A DNA stretch of 64,000 bases from JAIBJN01 sp963775625 (GCA_963775625.1 CAVZJM010000011.1:1-64000), one strand, 5' to 3'; shown: positions 25,910 through 35,257, numbered from the stretch's first letter. Translations and numbers: made by a program. Notes: a model not told the origin generated them from the letters alone.

Positions 25910-27376
25910 TCACTCGTCGTTGGCCGGGCGAGCGACTGCCGTCAGCGTCATGATCATGATCTTGAAGTCGAACCAAAGCGACCAGTTCTCGATGTAGTAG
26001 TTGTCGCATTCGGCGCGATCCGCAAGTGACGTCGTCCCGCGGAGCCCGTTGACCTGCGCCAGGCCGGTGATCCCCGACTTGACGCGGTGCCGCTCGTCGT
26101 AGCGATGGACTTCCTTCTCGTAGACCTCGACGTACTCCGTCCGTTCGGGACGGGGGCCGACGAGGCTCATGTCGCCCCTGAGGACGTTGAAGAGCTGCGG
26201 AAGCTCGTCGAGAGACGTCCGTCGCATGAACGTGCCCAGGCGGGTCCGGCGGTCGAGGCCGGTGAAGCTGATCCCGCCGGTACCCGTCTCCGGGTCGACG
26301 ACGAGGTTTGTGCGCTCCTCCTCGGTCATCGGAAGCATCGTTCTGAACTTCAGCATGTCGAAGCGCTTGCCGTCGCGGCCGACTCGCTCGGCGCGGTACA
26401 TGATCGGCCGGCCGAGCGTGACCCAGACTCCGAGGGCGAGCGCGCCCATCAGTGGGGAAAGGACGAGAAGGGCCACGGCCGCGGCCAGGCGATCCAAGCT
26501 GTGCTTCAAGGCAAACGCCCAGCTCTTCGGGTCGGGCGAGTGACGCGCGATCAGCGGGAGTCCGCCAAGCGGAACGATCGTGACGTGCTCGGTCGACTTC
26601 TCGTACAGGCGCGGGACGTGCGAGTTCGCGATCCCGAGTTCGTCGCAGCGCTTCAGCAGGCGGAGATGCACCTCCTCTGGTGCCGCTGAGAACGTCAGGA
26701 TGACGTGTTCGATCCCCTGCTCCCGAACGACGCGCTCGAGATCCCAGCCCTCGGCAAAGACCGGGAGGCCGGTCACCTCGCGTCCGTGGAGCGGTTGCTT
26801 GTCGAGGAACGCGACCGGCGTCAACCCCACCTCGGGATGCTCGACGAGTCGTTCCGCAATCAGTCGCCCGACATTTCCGGCGCCGATGATCAGGGTGCGC
26901 CGCCCGGCCCCACCTTTTCTCCTGGCCCGGCGCTCAGCGGTCAGGAGCGAGATCCGGCCCGCGACGAGGAAGAGCGTCGCGAAGAGCCAGGGCTCGATCA
27001 TCTCCCTGGCGACTGACGGAGCGTCGGAGACGAGCGCGCGCAGCGTGATCGTCAGCGCGGCGGCGATGGCCACGGCTACGACGATCGATCGAGCTGCGTC
27101 CAGCATCCGAAGATCGAACGGCGGCCAGTACAGCCTCTTCGTCCAGAGCAGCCCGACCACCAGACCGGCGAAAACGACTGACCAGCTGACGGGGATGCCC
27201 GTCGGGCCCGGCGCGAGGTGCACGATCAGGAGCGCACAGGCGAGGGCGACCAGATCGGTCGCGAGCGAGATCCGCGCCCACCACGAGAAGCGGCGGGCTC
27301 GTCGACCGGCGAGCTCTTCAGGCCGGGCGGCTGCGAGCGTGCCGCTGCTCGCCTGCTGAGTCTCGACTGTGCTCAC
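25910..27376 (-). CDS. Undecaprenyl-phosphate sugar phosphotransferase (WcaJ/exopolysaccharide initiator)
   Basis: A 488-aa polyprenyl glycosylphosphotransferase that starts repeat-unit assembly by moving a sugar-1-phosphate onto undecaprenyl phosphate in the inner membrane. Four N-terminal helices lie before residue 150. A Rossmann-like central domain (RTLIIGAGNVGRLIAERL) follows, then one more helix. The C-terminal catalytic domain has FDMLKFRTM, RRTSLDELPQLFNVLRGDMS and LVGPRPERTEYV with the essential Asp-Glu and Pro-Arg-Pro. Length matches the long (WcaJ/CpsE) form. GTG at 27376 is the start. It faces a 320-base non-coding region. Confidence 0.93.
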   Translation of the reverse strand: MSTVETQQASSGTLAAARPEELAGRRARRFSWWARISLATDLVALACALLIVHLAPGPTGIPVSWSVVFAGLVVGLLWTKRLYWPPFDLRMLDAARSIVVAVAIAAALTITLRALVSDAPSVAREMIEPWLFATLFLVAGRISLLTAERRARRKGGAGRRTLIIGAGNVGRLIAERLVEHPEVGLTPVAFLDKQPLHGREVTGLPVFAEGWDLERVVREQGIEHVILTFSAAPEEVHLRLLKRCDELGIANSHVPRLYEKSTEHVTIVPLGGLPLIARHSPDPKSWAFALKHSLDRLAAAVALLVLSPLMGALALGVWVTLGRPIMYRAERVGRDGKRFDMLKFRTMLPMTEEERTNLVVDPETGTGGISFTGLDRRTRLGTFMRRTSLDELPQLFNVLRGDMSLVGPRPERTEYVEVYEKEVHRYDERHRVKSGITGLAQVNGLRGTTSLADRAECDNYYIENWSLWFDFKIMIMTLTAVARPANDE

Positions 27377-27696
27377 GACCGCCTCACCGATCGGCGCGAC
27401 GGTAGGAAGCGGTCAGCCGACCGCTCGAGGCCGCATCGTCGATATGCCGCTGCCATCACTCTGCCCAACCCGACACCTCACGCGCGTCGCGCACGCAAGG
27501 CGACCCGATATGCGGCATAGGTCGCCAAAAGGACGCCACCCGTCCTTGCGCGCCGTACCGCTGTCCCGTTCACACAACAACCGCAAGTCCCCGAGATTGC
27601 GGTCGAGCCTATCAATCCAAGCGTGACGAATCCAACCGCCACACGAATCTGGCCAAAGGGCTAGGATGCCCTGCGGATCGCCCCGGAACTGCCGCA
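27377..27696. other. Intergenic region between divergent polysaccharide genes, with a strong dyad
   Basis: These 320 bases separate the initiator transferase (minus) from the first GH16 gene (plus). No gene is seen. At 27499-27526 there is a near-perfect dyad: GGCGACC, three bases, TATGC, one base, GCATA, GGTCGCC. It would form a 12-bp stem or an operator. The half GATATGC recurs at 27440. No convincing -35/-10 pair stands out on either strand. Confidence 0.5.
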
Positions 27697-28665
27697 TTGA
27701 GCCGTCTCTTCGCCGCAGCCTGTCTTGTCGTTGTCTCGCTTCTCGCCCTCCCGGGGGCGCTACCGCCGTTTGCCGCCCATGCCGGCTCCACGCACGCCGC
27801 CGTGACCAACGGTGCGCGCGTCGGCTCGGGAACGGCGGGCCGGCCGGCGGTGCTCAGCCGGAAGCCGCCCGCGCGGACGCCCCGGCCGATTCGCGGTGAC
27901 GGGTATCGCGTCGTCTTCAAGGACACGTTCAAGAAGCTCCGCCGGCGCGTGTGGTGCTCGCACCAGTGGTGGGAACCGAGCCCGCAGCCGGGCACTCAGT
28001 ACGTCGAGGACGGCGTTCTGCACCTGGTCCGGCGTCGCTCCGACGGTTATCTGGACGTCACCGTGTCATCCGAGCCGTGCGGGCAGGCAAACCCGAAGAG
28101 CTTCAAGTACGGCTACATGGAGGCCCGGATCCGCTACGACACGGTGCGAGGCAACGGGCCGGCCTTCTGGCTCTTCTCGACGAGGCACCAGCGGCACGCG
28201 ACAAGCCCAGGATGGAACGAAGATACCCCGAACCCGGTCTGCGCGCGGCGCGGCGAGCCGATCTCTCACTGCTTCGCATCCGAGCTGGACATCTTCGAGG
28301 GGTTCGGGAACATCCAGTACGGCGGCAGCCGCACCGACGACTTCTTCTCCGGCACCCTCCACCGCAACTCGTCCGGGTTCTACGGCCAGGGGGACACGGT
28401 ACGCGCCGTCCAGCACGGAACCGGCCGCGACCTGTCCCGGTGGCACGTCTACGCCGCCCGTTGGAGGAAATCGACCGTGAGCTTCTACGTCGACGGGCGT
28501 CGGCAAGGGTCGGTGAACACCTTCGACTCGACCCGTCAGTCGATGCACCTGCTGCTCTACAACTGGAACACGATCTGGGAAGACGAGAACATGCCGGACG
28601 CCAGCACCCCCGACCGGCTCAACGTGTCGGTCGACTGGGTGCGAGTCTGGCAGAAGCGCGGGTGA
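27697..28665 (+). CDS. Secreted glycoside hydrolase family 16-like protein
   Basis: A 322-aa exported protein with a signal peptide (hydrophobic run to about residue 28, then AHAGSTHAAV), a Pro/Arg-rich stretch and a GH16 lectin-like domain. The catalytic motif is ELDIFEGFG (two Glu and Asp in the E-x-D-x-x-E pattern). Before it are YGYMEARIRY and GPAFWLFS, and at the end VSVDWVRVWQKRG, all typical for GH16 beta-glucanases and endo-galactanases. The TTG start at 27697 is inferred. The neighbour at 28718 has a closely similar catalytic domain, so the two arose by tandem duplication. It probably trims or remodels the polysaccharide made by this locus. Confidence 0.85.
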   Translation: MSRLFAAACLVVVSLLALPGALPPFAAHAGSTHAAVTNGARVGSGTAGRPAVLSRKPPARTPRPIRGDGYRVVFKDTFKKLRRRVWCSHQWWEPSPQPGTQYVEDGVLHLVRRRSDGYLDVTVSSEPCGQANPKSFKYGYMEARIRYDTVRGNGPAFWLFSTRHQRHATSPGWNEDTPNPVCARRGEPISHCFASELDIFEGFGNIQYGGSRTDDFFSGTLHRNSSGFYGQGDTVRAVQHGTGRDLSRWHVYAARWRKSTVSFYVDGRRQGSVNTFDSTRQSMHLLLYNWNTIWEDENMPDASTPDRLNVSVDWVRVWQKRG

Positions 28666-28717
28666 GTCCCTCGATCCGGCGTTGAGAAGCATTGGCCTCC
28701 TGCCGAAAAACGTGGCG

Positions 28718-30323
28718 ATGAGGCGGATCGCCGCGCTGCTCTCATTCTCGGTCGCGCTTGCCGTAGTCCAGGCAACCGACGAGGCAGCGGCCGCCGTCCA
28801 CACGTACAGGCCGTCCGCCGACACCTACGTCAACGAGGCCCGTCCGAACAAGACCTTCGGGTCCGCCGGGCGGCTCTACGCGAGAGCGGGTTCACGGCCG
28901 GCCAAGCAGGTGTTCATCCGCTTCGTCGTCGCCGGCCTGGACGCCCCGGTCACGCACGCGAAGCTCCGCTTCTACGTCTCGAACGGCGCCGCCGACGGGC
29001 CCGCCGCCTACCGAACAGAGCACTGGCCGAGCCGGCCGCTCACGTGGGCACGGCGGCCCGCCATCGTCAGCGGCCCCCGCGACGACAAGGGCGCGCTCGC
29101 GAGCAATACCTGGGTGGAATGGGACGTGACCCCGTGGATCAAGGGCAACGGCAGGTACAGGCTCGCGCTCAAGGGTGACGGGGCAAATGCCCTGCGTTTA
29201 ATGTCGCAGGAGACGACGCGGCAGCCACAGCTGGTCGTCACGACCTCCGAGCCGCCGTCGACGGTCGTGTACGTGACTCCGTTACAGGGAGACACCGTCA
29301 GCGGGATGACGACGGTACGGGTACAGGCACCGGCCGGGACCGACTGGATCGGCGTCTACGCATGCGGCGGCGGGTCGGTCGGCGAGGATCACGTCATCAG
29401 CGCGAACGGGGAGTGGTCGGTGCAGTGGGATACGCGGGCGGCACCCTGCTCCAACGGCACACAAGATCTCGAGGCGTGGGCGTTCCGTGACGACGGCTCG
29501 GACCTGGCCCATGCCTCCATCACCGTCGATGTCGACAACTCGTCGCCGCCGCCGCCTGATCCCGACCCGGTCGCGTGTCCACCTTCGCCCGTGCCGGAGC
29601 CGGTCGAGGGGCAGGGATACTCGCGTCGATTCTCCGACTGCTTCGACGTGCTCAGTCGCAGCGTCTGGTGCTCCAATCAGTGGTGGGAACCGACGCCTCC
29701 CCCCGGGACCCAGTACGTCGAGGACGGCGTTCTGCACCTTGTCCGCCGTCGCTCCGACGGGTACCCGAACGTCACCATGTCGTCGGAGCCGTGCGGGCAG
29801 GAGAGCCCCAAGTCGTTCCGGCAGGGCTACTTCGAGGCACGGATGCGCTGGACAGGCGTGCCTGGCTCGGGCCCGGCGTTCTGGCTCCTTTCGACCGCAC
29901 ACGCGACCAATCCGAACTGGCCGGAGCCAGCCTGCCCGCAGCCGACCTGCCTGTCGGCAGAGATCGACGTGTTCGAGGGGTACGGAAACCACCTCGACGT
30001 CTTCACCGGCAGCATCCACCGCAACTCGTGCAACTGCTACGGCGAGCCGAGCGCGATGAACTCGAACAACTGGCAGCCGCAGCCTGGCATGAACCTCTCG
30101 GGCTGGCACGTGTACGCAGTCCGGTGGACGGGCACGACCGTGACCTGGTACCTCGACGACCGCATGATCATGTCCGCCCCCGTCTTCGACTCGACCGATC
30201 AGCCGATGCACCTCCTCTTCTACAACTGGGCGACGCCCTGGGAGGACGGGAACGTGACGAGCGCGGTCGACCCCGGCCGAGTTGCACACCGAGGTCGACT
30301 GGGTTCGCGTCTGGCAGAAGTGA
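28718..30323 (+). pseudogene. Secreted GH16-like glycanase with N-terminal DNRLRE-type domain; frameshift near the 3' end
   Basis: A signal peptide (MRRIAALLSFSVALAVVQ) is followed by a DNRLRE-type beta domain (about residues 25-180: PSADTYVNEARPNKTFGS, VEWDVTPWIKG). An Ig-like module, a Pro-rich linker and a GH16 domain with AEIDVFEGYG then follow. The open frame runs on to 30361 with an unrelated tail. Shifting one base near 30269-30279 (extra G in CCCCGG) instead gives AELHTEVDWVRVWQK and a stop at 30321-30323, matching the C-terminus of the tandem partner gene. The 1606-base span is one over a multiple of three. A sequencing error is likeliest. ATG 28718 fits the signal peptide; TTG 28682 and GTG 28712 are alternatives. 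Confidence 0.8.
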
Positions 30324-30606
30324 CTCGTCCCCAAAGCAATCGCCAGCGAGCCTCTGAGTAGCCGCGGTTGCAGCCGAAGCTGCCACGCGACGTGTGGCCT
30401 AGCTGGAGAACAGGACCCGACCCGAGAGCTCAGTTCAAGCTGGGGGGAGCACCAGAAGCGATCGAGAACGAGCTTGCCGTCGAGTGACGAGCTCGCGCTC
30501 TCCAGCTTGCCGTACGCGTTGACGAAGTACTCCCTCGTCTTCTTGGTCCCCCACGCCCCGGCTAAGTCAAGTTCCCTAGGTCACCGTCGGAAGCCGAATC
30601 GCGCTC

Positions 30607-30957
30607 CTACGCGAACGGCGCACACCCAACGCTCTCCAGGACGAGCTTGCCCGGCAGACTGGTCGATGCGCTCACCAACGTCGCGCGGTTGTTCGTGAAC
30701 AGGGTGAACTTCTGTACGTTCCTGTTCACCACGGTGGGGCCGACGGGCCCGAACTGGATCACACCGAACTCCTGGGTGTCGAAGAACGCCGTGAGGCTTC
30801 CCGCAGCCGCACCCCCAGTCTTGTTGTTCACGAAGTTCCACGTACCGACGCCGGACGCGCACGTCGCGCCCGCGCCGTTCTCCAGAACCACGCCCGGCGC
30901 CGCCACCGGAATCGCAAGAGCGCCGAGCAGCCCAGCGACCACGAGCAACCTCGTCAT
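30607..30957 (-). CDS. Small secreted protein, unknown function
   Basis: A 116-aa protein with a clear signal peptide (MTRLLVVAGLLGALAIPVAA) and a mature part rich in Gly, Val, Asn and Thr, with two cysteines (in GATCASGVG and VGCAPFA) that could form a disulfide. WNFVNNKTGG and FTLFTNNRATLV suggest a beta-structured extracellular protein. A strong AAGGAGG lies seven bases before ATG 30957, inside the end of a 41-codon upstream frame whose stop overlaps this start as ATGA. No family is recognised. It converges on the GH16 gene. Confidence 0.7.
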   Translation of the reverse strand: MTRLLVVAGLLGALAIPVAAPGVVLENGAGATCASGVGTWNFVNNKTGGAAAGSLTAFFDTQEFGVIQFGPVGPTVVNRNVQKFTLFTNNRATLVSASTSLPGKLVLESVGCAPFA

Positions 30958-31079
30958 CGTGATACCTCCTTCTCTCCGTCGGGGCAGCCCTGTCCCATGC
31001 CCCTCGTCAGCACCGCCGCCGAGCCCACAGCCGGAATCATGAGCGCGGCTGTCACGCCAGCAGCAAAATACTTCCGCAT
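30954..31079 (-). CDS. 41-aa hydrophobic leader-like peptide coupled to the secreted protein
   Basis: A short frame starts ATG at 31079 after GGGGAGAGG and encodes MRKYFAAGVTAALMIPAVGS, then a polar tail ending GEKEVSR. It looks like a signal peptide with a short mature piece. Its TGA overlaps the ATG of the next gene (ATGA), so the two are probably coupled. It could be a genuine secreted or membrane peptide, or a leader that sets translation of the downstream secreted protein. Confidence 0.5.
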   Translation of the reverse strand: MRKYFAAGVTAALMIPAVGSAAVLTRGMGQGCPDGEKEVSR

Positions 31080-31233
31080 CGCCTCTCCCCTTTTCCGCAG
31101 TTTAGGACGCCGATGTCCCTCGGGCCCTCTTGACGATCGTAGATCCGGGAGGGCACGGCGTCAACGGCACGCGATCGGCGCAGAGGACGTGCACGGAGTT
31201 TCCGCCCCGGCTGCTCGGTCGGACAGCGCGAGT

Positions 31234-31261
31234 TTGTTGTGGTGACGGTTTGGAGTACAGT
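31234..31261 (+). promoter_or_regulatory. Possible promoter of the Wzx-Wzy fusion gene
   Basis: TTGTTG (31234-31239), 16 bases, TACAGT (31256-31261). It would give a leader of about 45 bases before the GTG at 31313. Match to the sigma-70 consensus is moderate; this is a visual call. Confidence 0.3.
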
Positions 31262-31312
31262 GAAAGCACGGGTCGTCGCGGCAATTTCTCAGCGTCTGCG
31301 CGTGAGGTGAGG

Positions 31313-34147
31313 GTGACAAACACGGCACAAACGCTGCTGTCCCGCATGCGGTCGAAGGCCGGCCGCTCAGTCGTCGGAACACTCGGCGCGTCCGCGGGCC
31401 TGCAGCTGATCGTCATCGTCAGCGGCGTCCTCGTCGCTCGGAGCCTCGGCCCCGAGGACCGCGGCTATCTCGCGCTCTTGATCGTCCTCTCGACCGTGTT
31501 CGCGATCGTCGGAACGCTCGGACTTCCCTCGGCGATGACCTACTACATCGCTCGCGACCCGAGCCAGGCTCGCCAGATCGCATCGTCGCTCGCCTGGGTC
31601 GGCATCGCTCAGCTGGCGGCGGTCTTCGTCGTCCAGGCGGCGGCGCTCGCTGCGGTCGTGCACTCCGATCCGCAACGCGTCCAGCTTGCAGCAGCGATAT
31701 CGCTCCTTCTACCGCCCGGGATCCTCGCGCTGAGCTTCGGCCTCGCGATCCTCCAGGGCCAGCGGCGGTTCACTGCGTACAACATCCTTCGCATCGCCCC
31801 GAGCACGGCCTACGTCGCGGGCGTAGTCGTCGTCTACGTGCTGAACGCGACCAGCCTCGTCCTCTTCATGACGCTGTGGGCAGGGGTTAATCTCGTCGGC
31901 GGTTTCATCGCACTCGTCTTCGCTATCCAGGGTCTCCCGAAGCAAACGGACGAAGCCGCGCCGTCACGGTTGCAGATGCTGCGGTTCGGGTTCAAGGCTT
32001 TCCTCGGCGGCCTGTCGCCGGTCGACGTGGTCCGACTCGACCAAGCCGTTGTCGGCCTCTTCCTGACCCCCGTGGCGCTGGGGCTGTACGTCGTCGCCCA
32101 GGCGCTCGCCAACCTGCCTCGGGTCATTGCCACGAGCATCGGATTCGTCGCGTATCCGCAGGTCGCCGCCGAACGGGACCCCGCCTCCGCGCGGCGTGCC
32201 ATGTGGAGGTTCTTCCTCCTCGGGCTCGTGCTGTCGGCGCTGGCCGTCGGAGCCCTCGAGCTCATTGCTCATGAGCTCATCACGCTCTTCTTCGGCGAGG
32301 AGTTCACGGAGGCGACCGCGATCGCTCAGATCCTCCTCCTCGCGTCGCTCTTCATGGCCGGCCGGCGCGTTCTGACCGACGGGATCAACGGGTTGGGACA
32401 TCCGGGGTACGGGACGGTCGCCGAAGTCACGTCGTGGATCGTCCTCCTTCCCGGGCTGGCGATTCTCCTTCCCTGGCTGGGGGCGGAGGGCGTCGCGCTG
32501 GCGCTCGCGATCGCCTGGGGAGCGAGCTTCCTGCTCCTCCTGGGTCTTGCGCTGCTCGCCGATCGCACGCCCGCGGCGAGGCGATGGCTGGCCGAGACCT
32601 GGAGGCGCGTCGCCGCACTCCCGAGGCATCGCCAGGTTCAGCGGGCCCTGGGTGCTCTCGGAGCGATCATCGTCGCCGTTCTCTGCGGACTGGCCGTCGC
32701 GTTTCTCCCGACGCTCGGCATCGTCCTCGTCGTCGTTCTGTCCGTTTGCCTCGTCGCCGCCTTCGGGCGCAGGACCTTCGCCGAGCACGCCCGCGCCCTC
32801 CGGCGGCGACTGGCCCGTCCCGACGCCTCCGTGCTCGACGACGCGACCGATGACGGGTTCGCCGTTCCGCGGCGTCTCTACTACGGTGGCGTCCTGCTGC
32901 TCGGCCTCCTCACCCTCAGGGCGGGTGGGCAGGTCACGTACTCGGATCTTCTCTTTCTCGCCAGCTTTCTCCTGGCCTGCGCGGAGTTCGTAATTCTGCG
33001 TCGCAGAGTGCCGATGAGGGTGCCATTTCTGCTTCTCATTGGCATTGCCATCTTCTCAATCGGCGGTCTCCTCTCCACATTCGGGTCCTATGCGACGACG
33101 AGCTCGATCGCAGTGATCGCCCGTCTTGTCATTCTTACGGTCTTCTGGTTCTGGCTTGGCACAGTCGTCCTCCGGGCCCAGGCGCACATCACGAGGGCGA
33201 TGGGTTTCTGGGTCGCGTCGGCGGCGATCTGCGGTGGCGGCGCGATCCTCCAGCTCCTCGTCGGCGACGTCATTCCGAATGCCAGCATCGATGGTGGTCG
33301 GGCGACCGGCTTCACCTCGCAGCCGAACGATCTCGGCGGGCTGATGGCGATCACTTTCGTGCCGGCTCTCATGCTGGCTTCCCGAGCGCGGGCCTCCGTC
33401 GTTACACGCGGCTGGTCATATGCCTCGCTGCTGCTCGTCGTGGCCGGCCTGATTCTGTCAGGGTCTGTCGGCGCCCTTATCGCGGCCGCATCGGCGGCTG
33501 TCGTCTGGCTGGCGCTCCAGCGAACGTCGGTTCACGCCCTGCTTGCTCTCGCCACTCTCGTCGCGTGCGTGGTCGCGCTGATAACGCTGCAGTCAATCCG
33601 TGGAGCGCCCCATCCACTCGACCGCCTCGAGTCGGTCACGAGCTCGACCGCTCTGCCAGGCGGCGGCACGCGTCAAGCATCCGTCGAGCAGCGCATCGGC
33701 ACTTACCGGGTGGCGATCGCGAGGATCGAGGAAGACCCCTTCGTCGGCGTGGGGCTCGATCTGAAGAGCGTCACCCGACCGTTCGGGGTCGAGTCCTACG
33801 AGTACGACGTCCACAATCTCATTATCGGCGTCTGGTACAAGACCGGGCTCTTCGGGCTCATCGGAATCCTGATCGCGTTGCTTGCGATTCTGCGCTCCGG
33901 ATGGACTGCCATTCTCGGGTCGAGCTCCACCAGCGAATCGAGGGTTGCCGTTGCCCTCGCGAGCTCATTTGTCGCGTTCATCGTCTTTGCGATGAGCGAG
34001 CCGATCCTCTTCTCGCGTTATGGGTGGATCTCGGCGGCACTCATCCTCGCGCTTCGCGGCGTGCAGCAGGAGGGATTGGCCTCTCTCGAGCCGGCCTCAC
34101 ACACGCGAGTCGCGGGCCGAACAGTCGCGGCTTCCTTGCAGCCGTGA
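31313..34147 (+). CDS. Fused polysaccharide flippase (Wzx-like) and polymerase (Wzy/O-antigen ligase-like)
   Basis: A 944-aa membrane protein that joins two functions normally encoded apart. The first half (to about residue 450) is a Wzx/MATE-like repeat-unit flippase: ARSLGPEDRGYLALLIVLST, GFKAFLGGLSPVDVVRLDQA, GLYVVAQALANLPRVIA, TDGINGLGHPGYG. After a helical linker, the part from about residue 515 resembles Wzy/WaaL polymerases: GFTSQPNDLGGLMAI (about 665), EDPFVGVGLDLKSV, and VHNLIIGVWYKTGLFGLIG (about 832), the His-Asn motif before a periplasmic loop. More than twenty hydrophobic segments are visible. GTG at 31313 follows GAGGTGAGG. No stop or frame change separates the halves. Confidence 0.85.
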   Translation: MTNTAQTLLSRMRSKAGRSVVGTLGASAGLQLIVIVSGVLVARSLGPEDRGYLALLIVLSTVFAIVGTLGLPSAMTYYIARDPSQARQIASSLAWVGIAQLAAVFVVQAAALAAVVHSDPQRVQLAAAISLLLPPGILALSFGLAILQGQRRFTAYNILRIAPSTAYVAGVVVVYVLNATSLVLFMTLWAGVNLVGGFIALVFAIQGLPKQTDEAAPSRLQMLRFGFKAFLGGLSPVDVVRLDQAVVGLFLTPVALGLYVVAQALANLPRVIATSIGFVAYPQVAAERDPASARRAMWRFFLLGLVLSALAVGALELIAHELITLFFGEEFTEATAIAQILLLASLFMAGRRVLTDGINGLGHPGYGTVAEVTSWIVLLPGLAILLPWLGAEGVALALAIAWGASFLLLLGLALLADRTPAARRWLAETWRRVAALPRHRQVQRALGALGAIIVAVLCGLAVAFLPTLGIVLVVVLSVCLVAAFGRRTFAEHARALRRRLARPDASVLDDATDDGFAVPRRLYYGGVLLLGLLTLRAGGQVTYSDLLFLASFLLACAEFVILRRRVPMRVPFLLLIGIAIFSIGGLLSTFGSYATTSSIAVIARLVILTVFWFWLGTVVLRAQAHITRAMGFWVASAAICGGGAILQLLVGDVIPNASIDGGRATGFTSQPNDLGGLMAITFVPALMLASRARASVVTRGWSYASLLLVVAGLILSGSVGALIAAASAAVVWLALQRTSVHALLALATLVACVVALITLQSIRGAPHPLDRLESVTSSTALPGGGTRQASVEQRIGTYRVAIARIEEDPFVGVGLDLKSVTRPFGVESYEYDVHNLIIGVWYKTGLFGLIGILIALLAILRSGWTAILGSSSTSESRVAVALASSFVAFIVFAMSEPILFSRYGWISAALILALRGVQQEGLASLEPASHTRVAGRTVAASLQP

Positions 34148-34240
34148 CGCCCTGCGACCTGCTCCGTCAAGCTCGGTGTCCAACGCAGTCTCTCCTGCTT
34201 TCGACGTGAGCTGACGACGCAGGCCGCGCAGGGGAATAAC

Positions 34241-34266
34241 GCGGCGCGCTCACACTCCCGCGCCGC
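34241..34266. terminator. GC-rich hairpin between convergent genes, possible terminator
   Basis: GCGGCGCG (34241-34248) and CGCGCCGC (34259-34266) pair across a 10-base loop at the 3' end of the epimerase gene, where it converges with the Wzx-Wzy fusion. No T-tract follows on either strand, so a terminator role is uncertain. Confidence 0.3.
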
Positions 34267-35257
34267 GCGACAAGACCTGACGCTTGCGAGCATCGCGTGC
34301 TGCCATCTCCTCGTACATCCACCTGTACGTTCTTTCGAGCCCCTCCTCCAGGCTGATCTGCGGTTCCCAGCCGAGGCGCTCCTTGATGAGCGTGTTGTCG
34401 CTGTTTCGCCCCCTCACGCCCTGAGGAGCATCCAGGTTGTACCGTCGGCGAAGCTCCAGGCCCGCGATCTCCTCGACGATCGTGACGAGCTCGTTGATCG
34501 TGACGAGGTGGGCGCTGCCGACGTTCAGCGGCTCCGTGACGTCGCTTTCCATCAGGATCCTCGTGCCGTACACGCAATCATCGACGAACATGAAGCTGCG
34601 CGTCTGCTCCCCATCGCCCCAGATCTCGATCTCGTGGCGACCGGAGAGCTTCGCCTCGATGACTTTGCGGCAGATTGCCGCGGGAGCCTTCTCTCGACCC
34701 CCTTCGTAGGTGCCGCGCGGGCCGTAGACGTTGTGGTAGCGGGCCACGCGGGTGGCGAGGCCGAAGTCCTCCGAAAAGTGGCGGCACATCCGTTCGCTGA
34801 AGAGCTTTTCCCAGCCGTAGCCGTCCTCGGGCATCGCCGGATAGGCGTCTGCTTCCTTCAGGGGTAGGACGTCGGTCGAGGTCTGCTTGTCCGCAGCGTA
34901 AACGCACGCCGACGAGGCGAAGAAGAACCGCTCGACCTCCTGTTCCTGAGCGGCCAGAAGAAGGTGCGTGTTGATGAGCACGGACAGCATGCAAAGAGCC
35001 TTGTTCGTCTCGATGAAGCCCATGCCGCCCATGTCGGCGGCCAGGTTGAAGACGTAGCGCGCTCCCGCCAACTTCTCGCGGCAGGTGGCCCAGTCGCTCA
35101 GGTCCGCGACCTGGTTGTCCGCGTCCCCAAAGACCTGAAACCACTCATCCATGGGCTTCACGTCGACTGCCCGCACTCGAGTACCTTCGTCGCGAAGAAG
35201 ATCCGCAACGAGATGGCCGCCGATAAATCCTCCCGCGCCGCAGACGACGACCTTCAT
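34250..35257 (-). CDS. NAD-dependent epimerase resembling GDP-mannose 3,5-epimerase
   Basis: A 335-aa extended SDR. It has GAGGFIGGHLVADLL for NAD binding, the distinctive NLAADMGGMGFIETN and FFFASSACVYAADKQ, and catalytic Tyr-Lys in YGWEK. GDP-mannose 3,5-epimerases share the MGGMGFI and SSACVYP blocks, so GDP-mannose to GDP-L-galactose (or GDP-gulose) is the best guess. RYHNVYGPRGTYEGGREKAPAAICRKV and QTRSFMFVDDCV complete the family pattern. ATG at 35257 overlaps the glycosyltransferase stop (ATGA). Its product would feed the polysaccharide. Confidence 0.82.
   Translation of the reverse strand: MKVVVCGAGGFIGGHLVADLLRDEGTRVRAVDVKPMDEWFQVFGDADNQVADLSDWATCREKLAGARYVFNLAADMGGMGFIETNKALCMLSVLINTHLLLAAQEQEVERFFFASSACVYAADKQTSTDVLPLKEADAYPAMPEDGYGWEKLFSERMCRHFSEDFGLATRVARYHNVYGPRGTYEGGREKAPAAICRKVIEAKLSGRHEIEIWGDGEQTRSFMFVDDCVYGTRILMESDVTEPLNVGSAHLVTINELVTIVEEIAGLELRRRYNLDAPQGVRGRNSDNTLIKERLGWEPQISLEEGLERTYRWMYEEMAARDARKRQVLSRGAGV

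Noticed and set aside
30324..30606. Possible short genes between the second GH16 gene and the small secreted protein
   Set aside because: Frames there lack ribosome sites and motifs; I see nothing supportable in these 283 bases.
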